A DNA stretch of 64,000 bases from Neorhizobium sp. JUb45 (GTDB lineage Bacteria; Pseudomonadota; Alphaproteobacteria; Rhizobiales; Rhizobiaceae). Shown one piece after another: positions 56,683 through 64,000 of this stretch (position 1 is its first letter; each line of letters starts with the position of its first letter). The notes under the pieces were generated by a model. It saw only the letters and a list, made by a program, of their open reading frames with translations. It did not search any database and was not told the origin of the DNA. Position numbers and translations under genes: made by a program. The stretch lies in contig NZ_SLYW01000002.1 in assembly GCF_004343585.1 (NCBI RefSeq), positions 124,001 to 188,000 on the forward strand, read 5' to 3'.

Positions 56683-58834
56683 TTTGAACTCAACCCTGAG
56701 GCTGTCACTTATCGACCAGGTGACAGCCCCGGTCAGGCGCGTTAGCGGCGTTCTTTCCGCTTTCCAGCGTCAGACGATGGCGTTTACCAATCCGCTCCGC
56801 GGTGCCATTGGGCAACTCGCTGCATTCGGCGGAGCCTACGTCGGAATCACCGAAGGTCTGAAGGCCACAATCGGCTCGGCCATCACCTTCGAATCCGCAT
56901 TCGCCGACGTCCGCAAGGTTGTCGAGGCGTCCGACGAACAGTTCGACAATATGCGCCGGACCATCCGGCAGATGTCGACTGAAATACCGATGACCGCCAA
57001 CGACATCGCCGCGCTGTTCGCAGCCGCTGGCGAATCCGGCATCGCGACGACCGAACTCAAAGAATTCTCCGAGATGGCGGCCCGCGTGGGTATCGCCTTC
57101 AATATCGGCGCAGGCGAGGCGGGCGAAACGCTCGCCAAGCTCAAGACACAGCTGGGCATGTCTGTTGCTGACGTCGGCTCTCTGGCCGATGCGATCAACC
57201 ATCTCTCGAACAATATGGCCTCCAAGGCCAGCGACATCACCGATTTCATGCTGCGTGTTTCGGCGCTCGGCAAGATGGGTGGTTTCACCGCGGAACAGAT
57301 TGCCGGCATTGGCTCCGCGATGATCGCTGCGGGCGCGCCTTCCGAGGTCGCCGGCACCGCAATGCAGAACGTCGTGAAGGCGCTGACACGAGGAAACTTC
57401 GCGAAGAAGGACCAGCGTGAGGCCGCCAAGGCGCTCGGGCTGGACTTGCCGCAGATTGCCAAGCAGATGCAGAAGGACGCGCCCAAAGCGCTGAAAACTG
57501 TCCTGAAGGCAATCGCCAAGGCGCCGAAGGATCAGCACATCGCGATCCTGTCGCAGTTCTTTGGCGACGAGGCTAAGGCATTCGCGCCGCTGATCGGCAA
57601 TGTCGGTCTGCTGGACCAGGCGCTTGATAGCGTCGCCGACAAGGCGAAATATTCCGGGTCGGCATTCAAGGAATTCCTCGAACGGTCGAGCACGGCCGCG
57701 AACGCCGCCCAGCTGCTTGGAAACAAGATTTCCAATCGGTTCTGGGAAATGGGCGACCGGATGCTTCCCACCATCAAGGAGGGCATCGCCGCCATCAGCG
57801 AGGTGATCGACACTCTCGATTCCCGCGTCTCCATCTTCGACAAGATGGAAACCAGCATCATGGGATTCGCACAGGGTCTTGGCTACAACGGCGTCAAGGA
57901 TGTCATCGCCGATCTCGGCGACCTGCTATTCGGCAAAGTCGACGGCACTGCCGGTGACCAACTCGGCCGCCTGTTCATGCAGGCGAAGGAGTGGGGCGCC
58001 ACGATCCGCGAGCTTAGTGCAGCGATCAAGGAAAACCCAATCGCTCAGTTCTTTGCAGATCTGGCGCCCTATGGTTTCCAGATCATGGCGTGGGGCCTCG
58101 CAATCGGCGTTCTAGCGGGGACTGTCCGTAAGCTTGCAGCCGCCATGATGTTCCTCAGTGGGGCGTCTACGATCGTCGCGGCCATCAAGGCTGCCGGGAC
58201 ACTGGCGGACGTACTGTCTGGGGGCACGACGCCCGGCGGGAAAAATCCGCCTAAGGCCGGTAGTAAGGGATTAGATTCTGACCTGCCTCCAGCGCCAATT
58301 CCACCCACGTGGTGGCAGTGGATCAAGGGGTTCGCGGTCGCCGGCGCGCCCGGCTTTATGGCGGACATGTTGTCTGCGACCCCCGGCGATACTTTCGAAG
58401 ATCAGGTGCGGCTGCAAAAGCAGCACCGCGAAGACCTCGAACGAATCACCGGCCTCAACCGCCAGTCAATCACTGAAGGCTGGCAGCGGAACTTCGGACA
58501 GACCACACTTCCCGGCGTCGGCGCTCAACAGGCAGTGGACCACGCGCGCGCCTTCGGACCCGGCGGTCGCACAACGGACCAGCTGCCCGGCAAGACAGCA
58601 GACGATCTCAGCATTGTCAGGACCACTCGCATCGACTCCTCGTCGATCTCGGCACTTCTCCAGAAGACGGGAACGCAGGACGTTCGCGTCACGAACCCGC
58701 AGCCGCCTAACGTCACGGTGCAGGTCACGCAGCACATCACCGGCGTCGCGGATCCGCAGGCAGCGGCAAGCTCCGCCGCGTCGCAGCTGGGCGAGTCTGT
58801 AAGGGCTGCCATTGAAAGCGCTGACACCGACTAA
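56675..58834 (+). CDS. Phage tail tape measure protein
   Basis: About 719 residues, TP901-type: the domain around residues 60-330 shows FESAFADVRKVVEASDEQFD, IPMTANDIAALFAAAGESGI and LAKLKTQLGMSVADVGSLAD. Hydrophobic segments lie around 460-510 (FQIMAWGLAIGVLAGTVRKL). The C-terminus has VQVTQHITGVADPQAAASSA. TTG at 56675 overlapping the T stop is preferred; TTG at 56663 is an alternative. At this length it would set a tail of roughly 100 nm. No tail gene follows it. Confidence 0.88.
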   Translation: MANLNSTLRLSLIDQVTAPVRRVSGVLSAFQRQTMAFTNPLRGAIGQLAAFGGAYVGITEGLKATIGSAITFESAFADVRKVVEASDEQFDNMRRTIRQMSTEIPMTANDIAALFAAAGESGIATTELKEFSEMAARVGIAFNIGAGEAGETLAKLKTQLGMSVADVGSLADAINHLSNNMASKASDITDFMLRVSALGKMGGFTAEQIAGIGSAMIAAGAPSEVAGTAMQNVVKALTRGNFAKKDQREAAKALGLDLPQIAKQMQKDAPKALKTVLKAIAKAPKDQHIAILSQFFGDEAKAFAPLIGNVGLLDQALDSVADKAKYSGSAFKEFLERSSTAANAAQLLGNKISNRFWEMGDRMLPTIKEGIAAISEVIDTLDSRVSIFDKMETSIMGFAQGLGYNGVKDVIADLGDLLFGKVDGTAGDQLGRLFMQAKEWGATIRELSAAIKENPIAQFFADLAPYGFQIMAWGLAIGVLAGTVRKLAAAMMFLSGASTIVAAIKAAGTLADVLSGGTTPGGKNPPKAGSKGLDSDLPPAPIPPTWWQWIKGFAVAGAPGFMADMLSATPGDTFEDQVRLQKQHREDLERITGLNRQSITEGWQRNFGQTTLPGVGAQQAVDHARAFGPGGRTTDQLPGKTADDLSIVRTTRIDSSSISALLQKTGTQDVRVTNPQPPNVTVQVTQHITGVADPQAAASSAASQLGESVRAAIESADTD

Positions 58835-58846
58835 AAGGAGGTCAAA

Positions 58847-59143
58847 ATGAATCAGAACAAAATTCTCGTCGACGAGCAGAGCGTGATCGATCTGTGTGCC
58901 CATGCAACAGTGCATCGGCACGTGCTGGCCTTCCTCACCGCCAACCTGTTCCGCGTGGGTGTGCCCCATGCGGAGTGGGGCGAGATGCTAGACAAGCTCC
59001 AGCAGTCGATGACGTCGTTTGGCAGTATCGATCCAGCAGCATCCGAGCGTGATGCAGTCATCGCATCGGACATCGGTATCAAGACGTTCGAACACGGTGC
59101 TGCACTGGTTGATGTCGTCAGGGGGTATTTGGCGAAAGGGTAG
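58847..59143 (+). CDS. Small hypothetical protein after the tape measure
   Basis: 98 residues, helical (MNQNKILVDEQSVIDLCAHA, LAFLTANLFRVGVPHAEWGE). AAAGGAGGTCAAA precedes the ATG. It is 12 nt from the tape measure stop and probably cotranscribed. No family is recognised. Confidence 0.7.
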   Translation: MNQNKILVDEQSVIDLCAHATVHRHVLAFLTANLFRVGVPHAEWGEMLDKLQQSMTSFGSIDPAASERDAVIASDIGIKTFEHGAALVDVVRGYLAKG

Positions 59144-59423
59144 GATTGTACGCCAAACTACTTTCCATGCGCGCCGCTTCGGGCGACGTGGTAGCGCGAC
59201 AGCGTTACGCACTTGCGCAAGATGATTCGCTAACGTACGTTTGCCGCAAGGTCCGTACAGTGTAATGCACTGAGACAAACATTCAGCGGAACACAAGCCA
59301 TGTCGTATCGTTGTGCTCGTGCCACACCACTTTAACGGATATGCAATGGAAAAACCTATAGCATATGCTGTGTGCGTGACGTCGCGCACGGGCTCAGGCG
59401 TTGGCATAAAAGGGAGAGCGTAA
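59144..59423. other. Non-coding boundary between virion module and cargo
   Basis: About 280 nt with no supported gene. Composition becomes AT-richer toward the dGTPase gene, and a promoter for that gene would be expected here. Confidence 0.4.
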
Positions 59424-59603
59424 ATGGCAAACTCTGCATCGTCGTCGATTAGAAAGTCGGCTGCCGCTACGGACCGCAATCCGGTTTATCGGGAAGCGGT
59501 AAATGACCTTAGAACTTTGCGCACAACTATAGAGCAGTCTACTGGCAAGTGGAGCTTGACCAAGGAGAAGTCGGTAAATACGGTCAACCATAAGACGAAA
59601 TAA
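59424..59603 (+). CDS. Small protein upstream of dGTPase
   Basis: 59 residues, Ser/Thr/Lys-rich (MANSASSSIRKSAAATDRNP, LRTTIEQSTGKWSLTKEKSV). GGGAGAGCGTAA precedes the ATG at 59424. The stop is 6-12 nt before the dGTPase start, so the two form a unit. It is unlike known dGTPase inhibitors I can recall; a regulator is possible. Confidence 0.6.
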   Translation: MANSASSSIRKSAAATDRNPVYREAVNDLRTLRTTIEQSTGKWSLTKEKSVNTVNHKTK

Positions 59604-59615
59604 TTATGGTTGAAC

Positions 59616-61073
59616 ATGCCGCTTCTTTATTCTGCCTCGGACTACTACAGAGCTGTACAACAGGATAATCCCGAGGTTTATAGAGACGAGGCGCGACGTG
59701 ACTATGCGCGCCTCATTCACAGCGCCAGCTTCAGGCGACTGCAAGGGAAGACGCAAGTGTTCCCAGGTCATGAAGGCGATTTCTTTCGCAATCGACTAAC
59801 GCACTCTCTGGAAGTGGCCCAGATTGCCAAATCCATCGCGATTAAGCTCAACAGCACGTCAGAATTTTTTGCTGACGATGAGAGCAAAATAAATCTCGAT
59901 ATCGTTGAATTCGCCGGTCTAGCGCACGATCTCGGGCATCCTCCATTCGGTCATAATGGTGAAGAGGCGCTCGATGAGTGCATGCGTGATTTTGGTGGCT
60001 TCGAAGGCAATGCGCAGACCCTCCGGATATTGTCGACTCTAGAAAAAAAGCAGACCTCGGGAGAGGGGGCAGATCTTTTCGGCGAAGACGGCGCTGATTT
60101 ACGACGCGGGCTCAACCTAACATACCGCTCACTTGGTGCGGTGCTTAAGTATGACCGAATAATACCAATCGGAAGCAAAGAGCGGCCGCCAGGAAAAGAG
60201 GCGTCGCCTGTAAAGGGATATTATAAATCAGATGATGACTTAGTCAGGCTGATAAGAAAGAATGTTGTCGGCGAGGCTGACACAGCAGACTTTAAGACAA
60301 TCGAATGCTCAATTATGGATATTGCAGACGATATAGCGTATTCGACGTATGATCTTGAGGATGTATTCAAAAGCGGAATACATGGTCCTTTAGACCTCTT
60401 TAGCTTTCCAGACCACATATATGCCGCCGTCGCGACAACTATCAATGACCGCATAGGAAAACAGTATAAGGGCGAAGCAGTTTCCGCCGTTACTGTTGCT
60501 GATGTGCAAGATGTGCTTTACGAGGTGTTTGCCGATATTTTCAGTGTGGGGACGGACGAGATACAGATTTTAAGTAATAAAAGAATCGATATGGGCCGTA
60601 AGAAGATGTATTTCTCTATGGCTTCTAAGAAACTCTCGTCGCTTTATGCTGAAAATGGATATCATAGGACGGGCTTCACCTCAAAGTTGGTGCAGCAATT
60701 TCTGTCCGGTGTCGAAGTCGTTCCTCACGATAAATACCCTCAACTACATAAGGCGCGACTGGATATTAAAACATTTGTTCAGGTTGAGGTGTTGAAAAAC
60801 ATCACGTTTGAGGCAGTAATACGCTCACCTATGCTGCAGGTAGTCGAGTATCGCGGTAAGGATGTCATCAAGCGAATATTCGACGCCATCCATGAAGACA
60901 AGGGTGATCGGTTGATGCCCCCCGACTACAGAGACATATATAACCGCGGCGATGCGCTGGCTAAAACACGAACAGTATGCGATTTCATAGCGGGAATGAC
61001 GGATCGGTACGCAGTGGAGTTCTATAGCCGACTTTTCGGCGCCAACGGAATGACTATGCACAAACCGCTGTAG
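59616..61073 (+). CDS. dgt: Deoxyguanosinetriphosphate triphosphohydrolase-like HD protein
   Basis: 485 residues from ATG 59616 (TTG 59610 also possible). Hydrolyses dNTPs, mainly dGTP, to nucleoside and triphosphate. The family blocks are clear: IHSASFRRLQGKTQVFPGHE, metal His63 in RLTHSLEV, His104-Asp105 in GLAHDLGHPPFGHNGEEAL, then FGGFEGNAQTLRI and IMDIADDIAYSTYDLED. It is AT-richer than the host. A dGTPase carried by a prophage may deplete nucleotides during attack by other phages, as known for some bacterial dGTPases; that is inference here. Confidence 0.9.
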   Translation: MPLLYSASDYYRAVQQDNPEVYRDEARRDYARLIHSASFRRLQGKTQVFPGHEGDFFRNRLTHSLEVAQIAKSIAIKLNSTSEFFADDESKINLDIVEFAGLAHDLGHPPFGHNGEEALDECMRDFGGFEGNAQTLRILSTLEKKQTSGEGADLFGEDGADLRRGLNLTYRSLGAVLKYDRIIPIGSKERPPGKEASPVKGYYKSDDDLVRLIRKNVVGEADTADFKTIECSIMDIADDIAYSTYDLEDVFKSGIHGPLDLFSFPDHIYAAVATTINDRIGKQYKGEAVSAVTVADVQDVLYEVFADIFSVGTDEIQILSNKRIDMGRKKMYFSMASKKLSSLYAENGYHRTGFTSKLVQQFLSGVEVVPHDKYPQLHKARLDIKTFVQVEVLKNITFEAVIRSPMLQVVEYRGKDVIKRIFDAIHEDKGDRLMPPDYRDIYNRGDALAKTRTVCDFIAGMTDRYAVEFYSRLFGANGMTMHKPL

Positions 61074-61082
61074 TCAACGCTT

Positions 61083-61304
61083 CTACCGCCGCCACGATTG
61101 CCCAAGTTCATCATCGAACCATGATTCTGCATCGTACGACGGCCCCATGGTCGACCTAAAGTCGAGATAGCTTCCATATCCATTTTCGTGCAGCCATCTG
61201 CAAAATGATCCGAAGCCCGGGTGCTCTTTCTCGTCCTCGGGCAGTGTAGCGAACCATTTTGTGCTCAGAGACCGGATCGCCTTCTCGCATTCGGCTTTTT
61301 TCAT
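61083..61304 (-). CDS. Small hypothetical protein
   Basis: 73 residues, rich in aromatic and acidic residues (MKKAECEKAIRSLSTKWFAT, PGFGSFCRWLHENGYGSYLD). The start at 61304 has GGGGC upstream; it follows the next-upstream gene by 11 nt. Convergent with dgt, 9 nt away. Function unknown. Confidence 0.65.
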   Translation of the reverse strand: MKKAECEKAIRSLSTKWFATLPEDEKEHPGFGSFCRWLHENGYGSYLDFRSTMGPSYDAESWFDDELGQSWRR

Positions 61305-61315
61305 CGATGCCCCAG

Positions 61316-61792
61316 TCACACGTGTTCTTTCGGAAACGGACGATGGCGAACATATTGCTCGAACAGTGAAACGAGGATCATCTCGATTTTCTGCTGCTCG
61401 ACTGTAAATATGTCTATGTCCGTAAGCTTGGAATCCTGGAGCCCAGCGAATGTTGTTGCAATGGCTCCACTTTCCTTGAACAGGAATACTGCCCTCATTC
61501 CGACCGCCGCACTCTCATGGAGAAGACTGACACGCGCGCGACGTGTAGTAGTCGTATCGTGATCCTCCACTTCCAAGAGGAATCCACCCTCTGCAATCTG
61601 GTTGTTCACCGCTGAGGCGGCACCACGAACCTTATCGACGAACTCCGGCCAGATTGTCTTAGCGTCCTGCCTTCTTCTCAGTTCGAGATCAGCGGCCGCC
61701 TTCTCATCGGCGCGCCGTTGCGCGAATTCCGAGTCCTTGGTGCGGTTGTTTTCCAGCGCCTTTTGAAGACGCTCCCTCATCCTGTCGTCCAT
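61316..61792 (-). CDS. Hypothetical protein of cargo region
   Basis: 158 residues from ATG 61792 (CGGAGAAATT upstream). The first 45 residues are a charged helix (RERLQKALENNRTKDSEFAQ, RRADEKAAADLELRRRQDAK). The rest is a mixed domain (AVNNQIAEGGFLLEVEDHDT, FTVEQQKIEMILVSLFEQYV). No family recognised. It is the middle gene of a leftward group of small genes. Confidence 0.65.
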   Translation of the reverse strand: MDDRMRERLQKALENNRTKDSEFAQRRADEKAAADLELRRRQDAKTIWPEFVDKVRGAASAVNNQIAEGGFLLEVEDHDTTTTRRARVSLLHESAAVGMRAVFLFKESGAIATTFAGLQDSKLTDIDIFTVEQQKIEMILVSLFEQYVRHRPFPKEHV

Positions 61793-61805
61793 AATTTCTC
61801 CGAAA

Positions 61806-62042
61806 TTAGTCGCCGTAATAGAGGACGGGATCGCTGCCGGTCGGCGTTCCGTCAGGATTGATGGGGTATATGAATTTTCCGTCCACCCAAAAACATGCTT
61901 CCTGAGTGTCGCACCTATAGCCGTAGGCCTTGTCCATCCAATGGATGGGCGTATTCCCGCCGATGCGGTAGGTGTTTGCATCAATCTGGCATAGCTCAGG
62001 CTTGTGGGATTTGTAGTTGAAGATGTAACGCGCTGAAGACAA
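61806..62042 (-). CDS. Small hypothetical protein with TTG start
   Basis: 78 residues (SSARYIFNYKSHKPELCQID, WMDKAYGYRCDTQEACFWVD), likely beta-rich with three Cys. The TTG at 62042 is 6 nt after ACGGAGG, a strong ribosome site, and no ATG fits. It ends 13 nt before the next gene in the leftward group. Unknown function. Confidence 0.55.
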   Translation of the reverse strand: MSSARYIFNYKSHKPELCQIDANTYRIGGNTPIHWMDKAYGYRCDTQEACFWVDGKFIYPINPDGTPTGSDPVLYYGD

Positions 62043-62143
62043 TCCAGACCTCCGTCATGTGCACCAAAAATCTCATGTCGCTTGACTGGTTGTCCAGTGT
62101 GAGCTCGGCGCAACCCAGAACCAAATTTGGTCTTGTTTAGCTC

Positions 62144-62395
62144 TCAATGCACCACCCGCGGCGGATACACCCGACCTATCGACACGAGATAATCGACGAT
62201 TTGTTGCAGCAGGTGATCACGCCGGCCAAGGTCGGCTTTGATTTGCTCAAGCTTCGGCGCCGCTACTTCGTAGTCTTCGTCCGAGAGGTCCGAGTCGCCT
62301 ATAAGGTAGCCGCCGCCCACTGCTGTGATGTCGCAGCAAGCTGCAGCGACGCGCTCAACGAATCCGGGGATCTGGTCTTCGTGCATGAGTTTCAT
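62144..62395 (-). CDS. Small hypothetical protein
   Basis: 83 residues (MKLMHEDQIPGFVERVAAAC, DSDLSDEDYEVAAPKLEQIK), helical and acidic. AAGGAG lies before the ATG at 62395. No family recognised. Confidence 0.65.
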   Translation of the reverse strand: MKLMHEDQIPGFVERVAAACCDITAVGGGYLIGDSDLSDEDYEVAAPKLEQIKADLGRRDHLLQQIVDYLVSIGRVYPPRVVH

Positions 62396-62472
62396 GGTGG
62401 GCTCCTTGATTTGAACGCAGCGTAACCGCGCCGGGTGAGGGGCTCAACTGCAGAATTCTGCTAGGTGGAATC

Positions 62473-63258
62473 TCAGGGACTGTAGGATCTTATCTGACTG
62501 CCGTAAGAGAGCGCGAGGAGTTGTTCATTCCCCAGGCTGCTGGTAAGCGGCCATTCTATCGACGAGACGAAGGGCCAGACTTGTGCCATGTTAGTCGGTG
62601 ATAGTGCTTCGATGGCTTTCGCAGCATTGTCGGCACTGGACCCAGCAACGAGCAACACCGCAGAACCCAACCCTATCATCGTCTTGTGAGAGTTCGGATT
62701 GGCTGGCCTCAGCTGCCCCGGGCGGAAAACATAAAACGGGTAGTGGAATAACCTAATACGCCAATCCTCGGAATCATGTCTGGCGAGGAACACGCGCCAG
62801 TTTTCAGGTGGCGTCTTTGTTGCGTGCATATGCGCGTATTCAAATTGTTTCATCGCTGCAGTCTCAGGATGGTCCCTTTCGAAAATTCCAGCACGGAGGC
62901 AGGCCCACAAAGCGATGGTCAACTGGTCGCTCTCATTGAGTGGACGAGCATTCGCATCGATGAGGGCGGACAAAATTGGCTTAGCTTCGGATTCTTGCCC
63001 GCTCATCCATCCACCGTTACACTTTGCGCAAACGACCCGTAGTCTTTGGTTTAAGAAATACCCCTGCTTCGGAATGATGTTTGGAGTGATCGACGTGATG
63101 TTGGTGAAAGGGATCTGGGCCTGACCAGTCCGGAATCGAAAATGGTTCGGTGTTTCGCCGAACCGCGCCAACAGTGGACGAATCCATTTCGGCATTACGT
63201 GCTCTTTAGTGAGGCCGTGGCCACCGCAAAAAATGCACTTTCCTTGCGGCTTTGCCAT
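62473..63258 (-). CDS. HNH-like zinc protein
   Basis: 261 residues from ATG 63258 (CGGAGAAACTACGGAA upstream). The N-terminus shows CIFCG, then LTKEHVMPKWI, and at about residue 75 RLRVVCAKCNGGWMS: two Cys pairs framing an EHV-P core, the layout of HNH-type endonucleases. The C-terminal two thirds are a separate domain of unknown type. Within a prophage cargo region it may be a defence nuclease or homing-type enzyme, which cannot be decided from sequence. Confidence 0.7.
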   Translation of the reverse strand: MAKPQGKCIFCGGHGLTKEHVMPKWIRPLLARFGETPNHFRFRTGQAQIPFTNITSITPNIIPKQGYFLNQRLRVVCAKCNGGWMSGQESEAKPILSALIDANARPLNESDQLTIALWACLRAGIFERDHPETAAMKQFEYAHMHATKTPPENWRVFLARHDSEDWRIRLFHYPFYVFRPGQLRPANPNSHKTMIGLGSAVLLVAGSSADNAAKAIEALSPTNMAQVWPFVSSIEWPLTSSLGNEQLLALSYGSQIRSYSP

Positions 63259-63842
63259 TTCCGTAGTTTCTCCGAGCATTTGACCAACATGAATGCGCAG
63301 CCCGAGATTGCCGGATTCTCGTATTGCGGTCGATGGGTGCGAAAGCATCTCGAACAACAAAAAAACAGCCCCGCGCGGCAGAGCAGCGGGACGGCCAAAA
63401 GCCGGCGGAGGTGGTGCCGGCATCGCCTTGCCTCAAAAATCACCGGTGATAATTAGGGCGTGCTAATTGGCTCCCCCCGGCGGGGAGTGCTTGCGCGTGT
63501 CGTCGTTAATGGGGTAGGTTGTTCGCGGAGCTTCAGAACTCCCGCATCGGTCCCTTGCCGGGGATTGCGATGCAGACCGCGATAGGCGTGTGCCTTGGCT
63601 TGCCGGCCAGGTGACGCTGAAATTTGACGAGACAACACCGTTGTCGCGACCGGCACACTATTGTCGGGAAGGCCACGGTCGTCAAGTGCAAACTTGACCT
63701 TGCATAAAGCCGAAAGGCTGAAGGTCGTGGCGCACGTCTTCGCGGGCGTGTTCTGAACTTCCCGGCGCCAGTGCCGCCCACTGGTTTGCCATGCACGCCT
63801 GCCTTCAGAAGCGCCGTGCTGGGACTACCGCGAGCACCAAAT
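63259..63842. other. Non-coding stretch near right edge
   Basis: About 580 nt where frames are open on both strands but none has a ribosome site or recognisable product. GGCTCCCCCCGGCGGGGAG (about 63470-63488) is a strong short palindrome. Confidence 0.4.
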
Positions 63843-64000
63843 ATGTTTTTCACGACAATTCCTGCGACGAATGTCGCTGATTCTGAGATTCACGCTGTCG
63901 ATCCGCCGATGAGCGCGGAAGAAATCCAGCACAGATTTTGCCCGAATAACGCTTACGCCGAGTGGCTCTGGAATGAGCTCAAGCTGTTGAACCGCGAAAT
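63843..64000 (+). CDS. Partial gene cut by the right edge
   Basis: An open frame of 52 codons starts at ATG 63843 (MFFTTIPATNVADSEIHAVD, then NNAYAEWLWNELKLLNREI) and continues past the window. The composition is protein-like but the ribosome site is weak, so the true start could differ. No domain can be assigned from this fragment. Confidence 0.4.
   Translation, partial: MFFTTIPATNVADSEIHAVDPPMSAEEIQHRFCPNNAYAEWLWNELKLLNRE

Overview
The window is chromosomal DNA of an alphaproteobacterium of the Rhizobiales, most like Agrobacterium/Rhizobium. The evidence is an Entner-Doudoroff operon (zwf-pgl-edd), a RirA iron regulator with its three cluster cysteines, a PdhS-family cell-cycle kinase, and a tRNA-His with the alphaproteobacterial G1:U72/A73 acceptor end. 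Up to about 40.1 kb it is ordinary, GC-rich housekeeping DNA.

Host core (1-40.1 kb): zwf-pgl-edd (edd cut by the left edge); a putrescine-catabolism pair (glutamine-synthetase-like ligase and PuuB-like oxidase); a BaiN/HI0933-type flavoprotein; a chemoreceptor; isocitrate lyase with a small downstream gene and a divergent XRE regulator; a potFGHI polyamine importer; an AsmA protein; acetoacetyl-CoA synthetase; a 1315-residue PAS histidine kinase; a phasin; tRNA-His; a LuxR regulator; a LysR/mmsA divergent pair; a DUF898 membrane protein with an M48 protease; rirA; two TetR regulators; two D-amino-acid-dehydrogenase-type oxidases, one divergent from an Lrp/AsnC regulator. Carbon-storage and amine catabolism dominate.

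T6SS tip island (40.3-47.2 kb): a vgrG broken by a one-base deletion, whose C-terminal part and two following genes are markedly AT-rich, then PAAR, DUF4123 adaptor, a small putative toxin and a putative immunity gene. The T6SS core apparatus is absent, so this is an orphan VgrG/effector module that would be served by an apparatus elsewhere.

Integrated element (47.2 kb to the right edge, end not seen): it starts at a 50-nt 3' fragment of tRNA-Gln(CTG) next to a tyrosine integrase, which marks an attachment junction. It carries an excisionase-like gene preceded by 28-nt tandem repeats, and a winged-helix gene with five 18-nt palindromic iteron-like sites inside its coding sequence, an arrangement recalling the phage lambda O gene/origin. 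A skeletal virion module follows: prohead protease fused to major capsid protein, a tail-assembly chaperone with a GGGAAAC -1 frameshift site, and a tape measure. No terminase, portal, tail tube or baseplate gene is seen. Downstream cargo comprises a dGTPase (possible anti-phage enzyme), several small unknown genes and an HNH-like protein. The lambda-O-like iteron gene, the frameshift site and the two-gene AT-rich VgrG cassette are the most notable observations.
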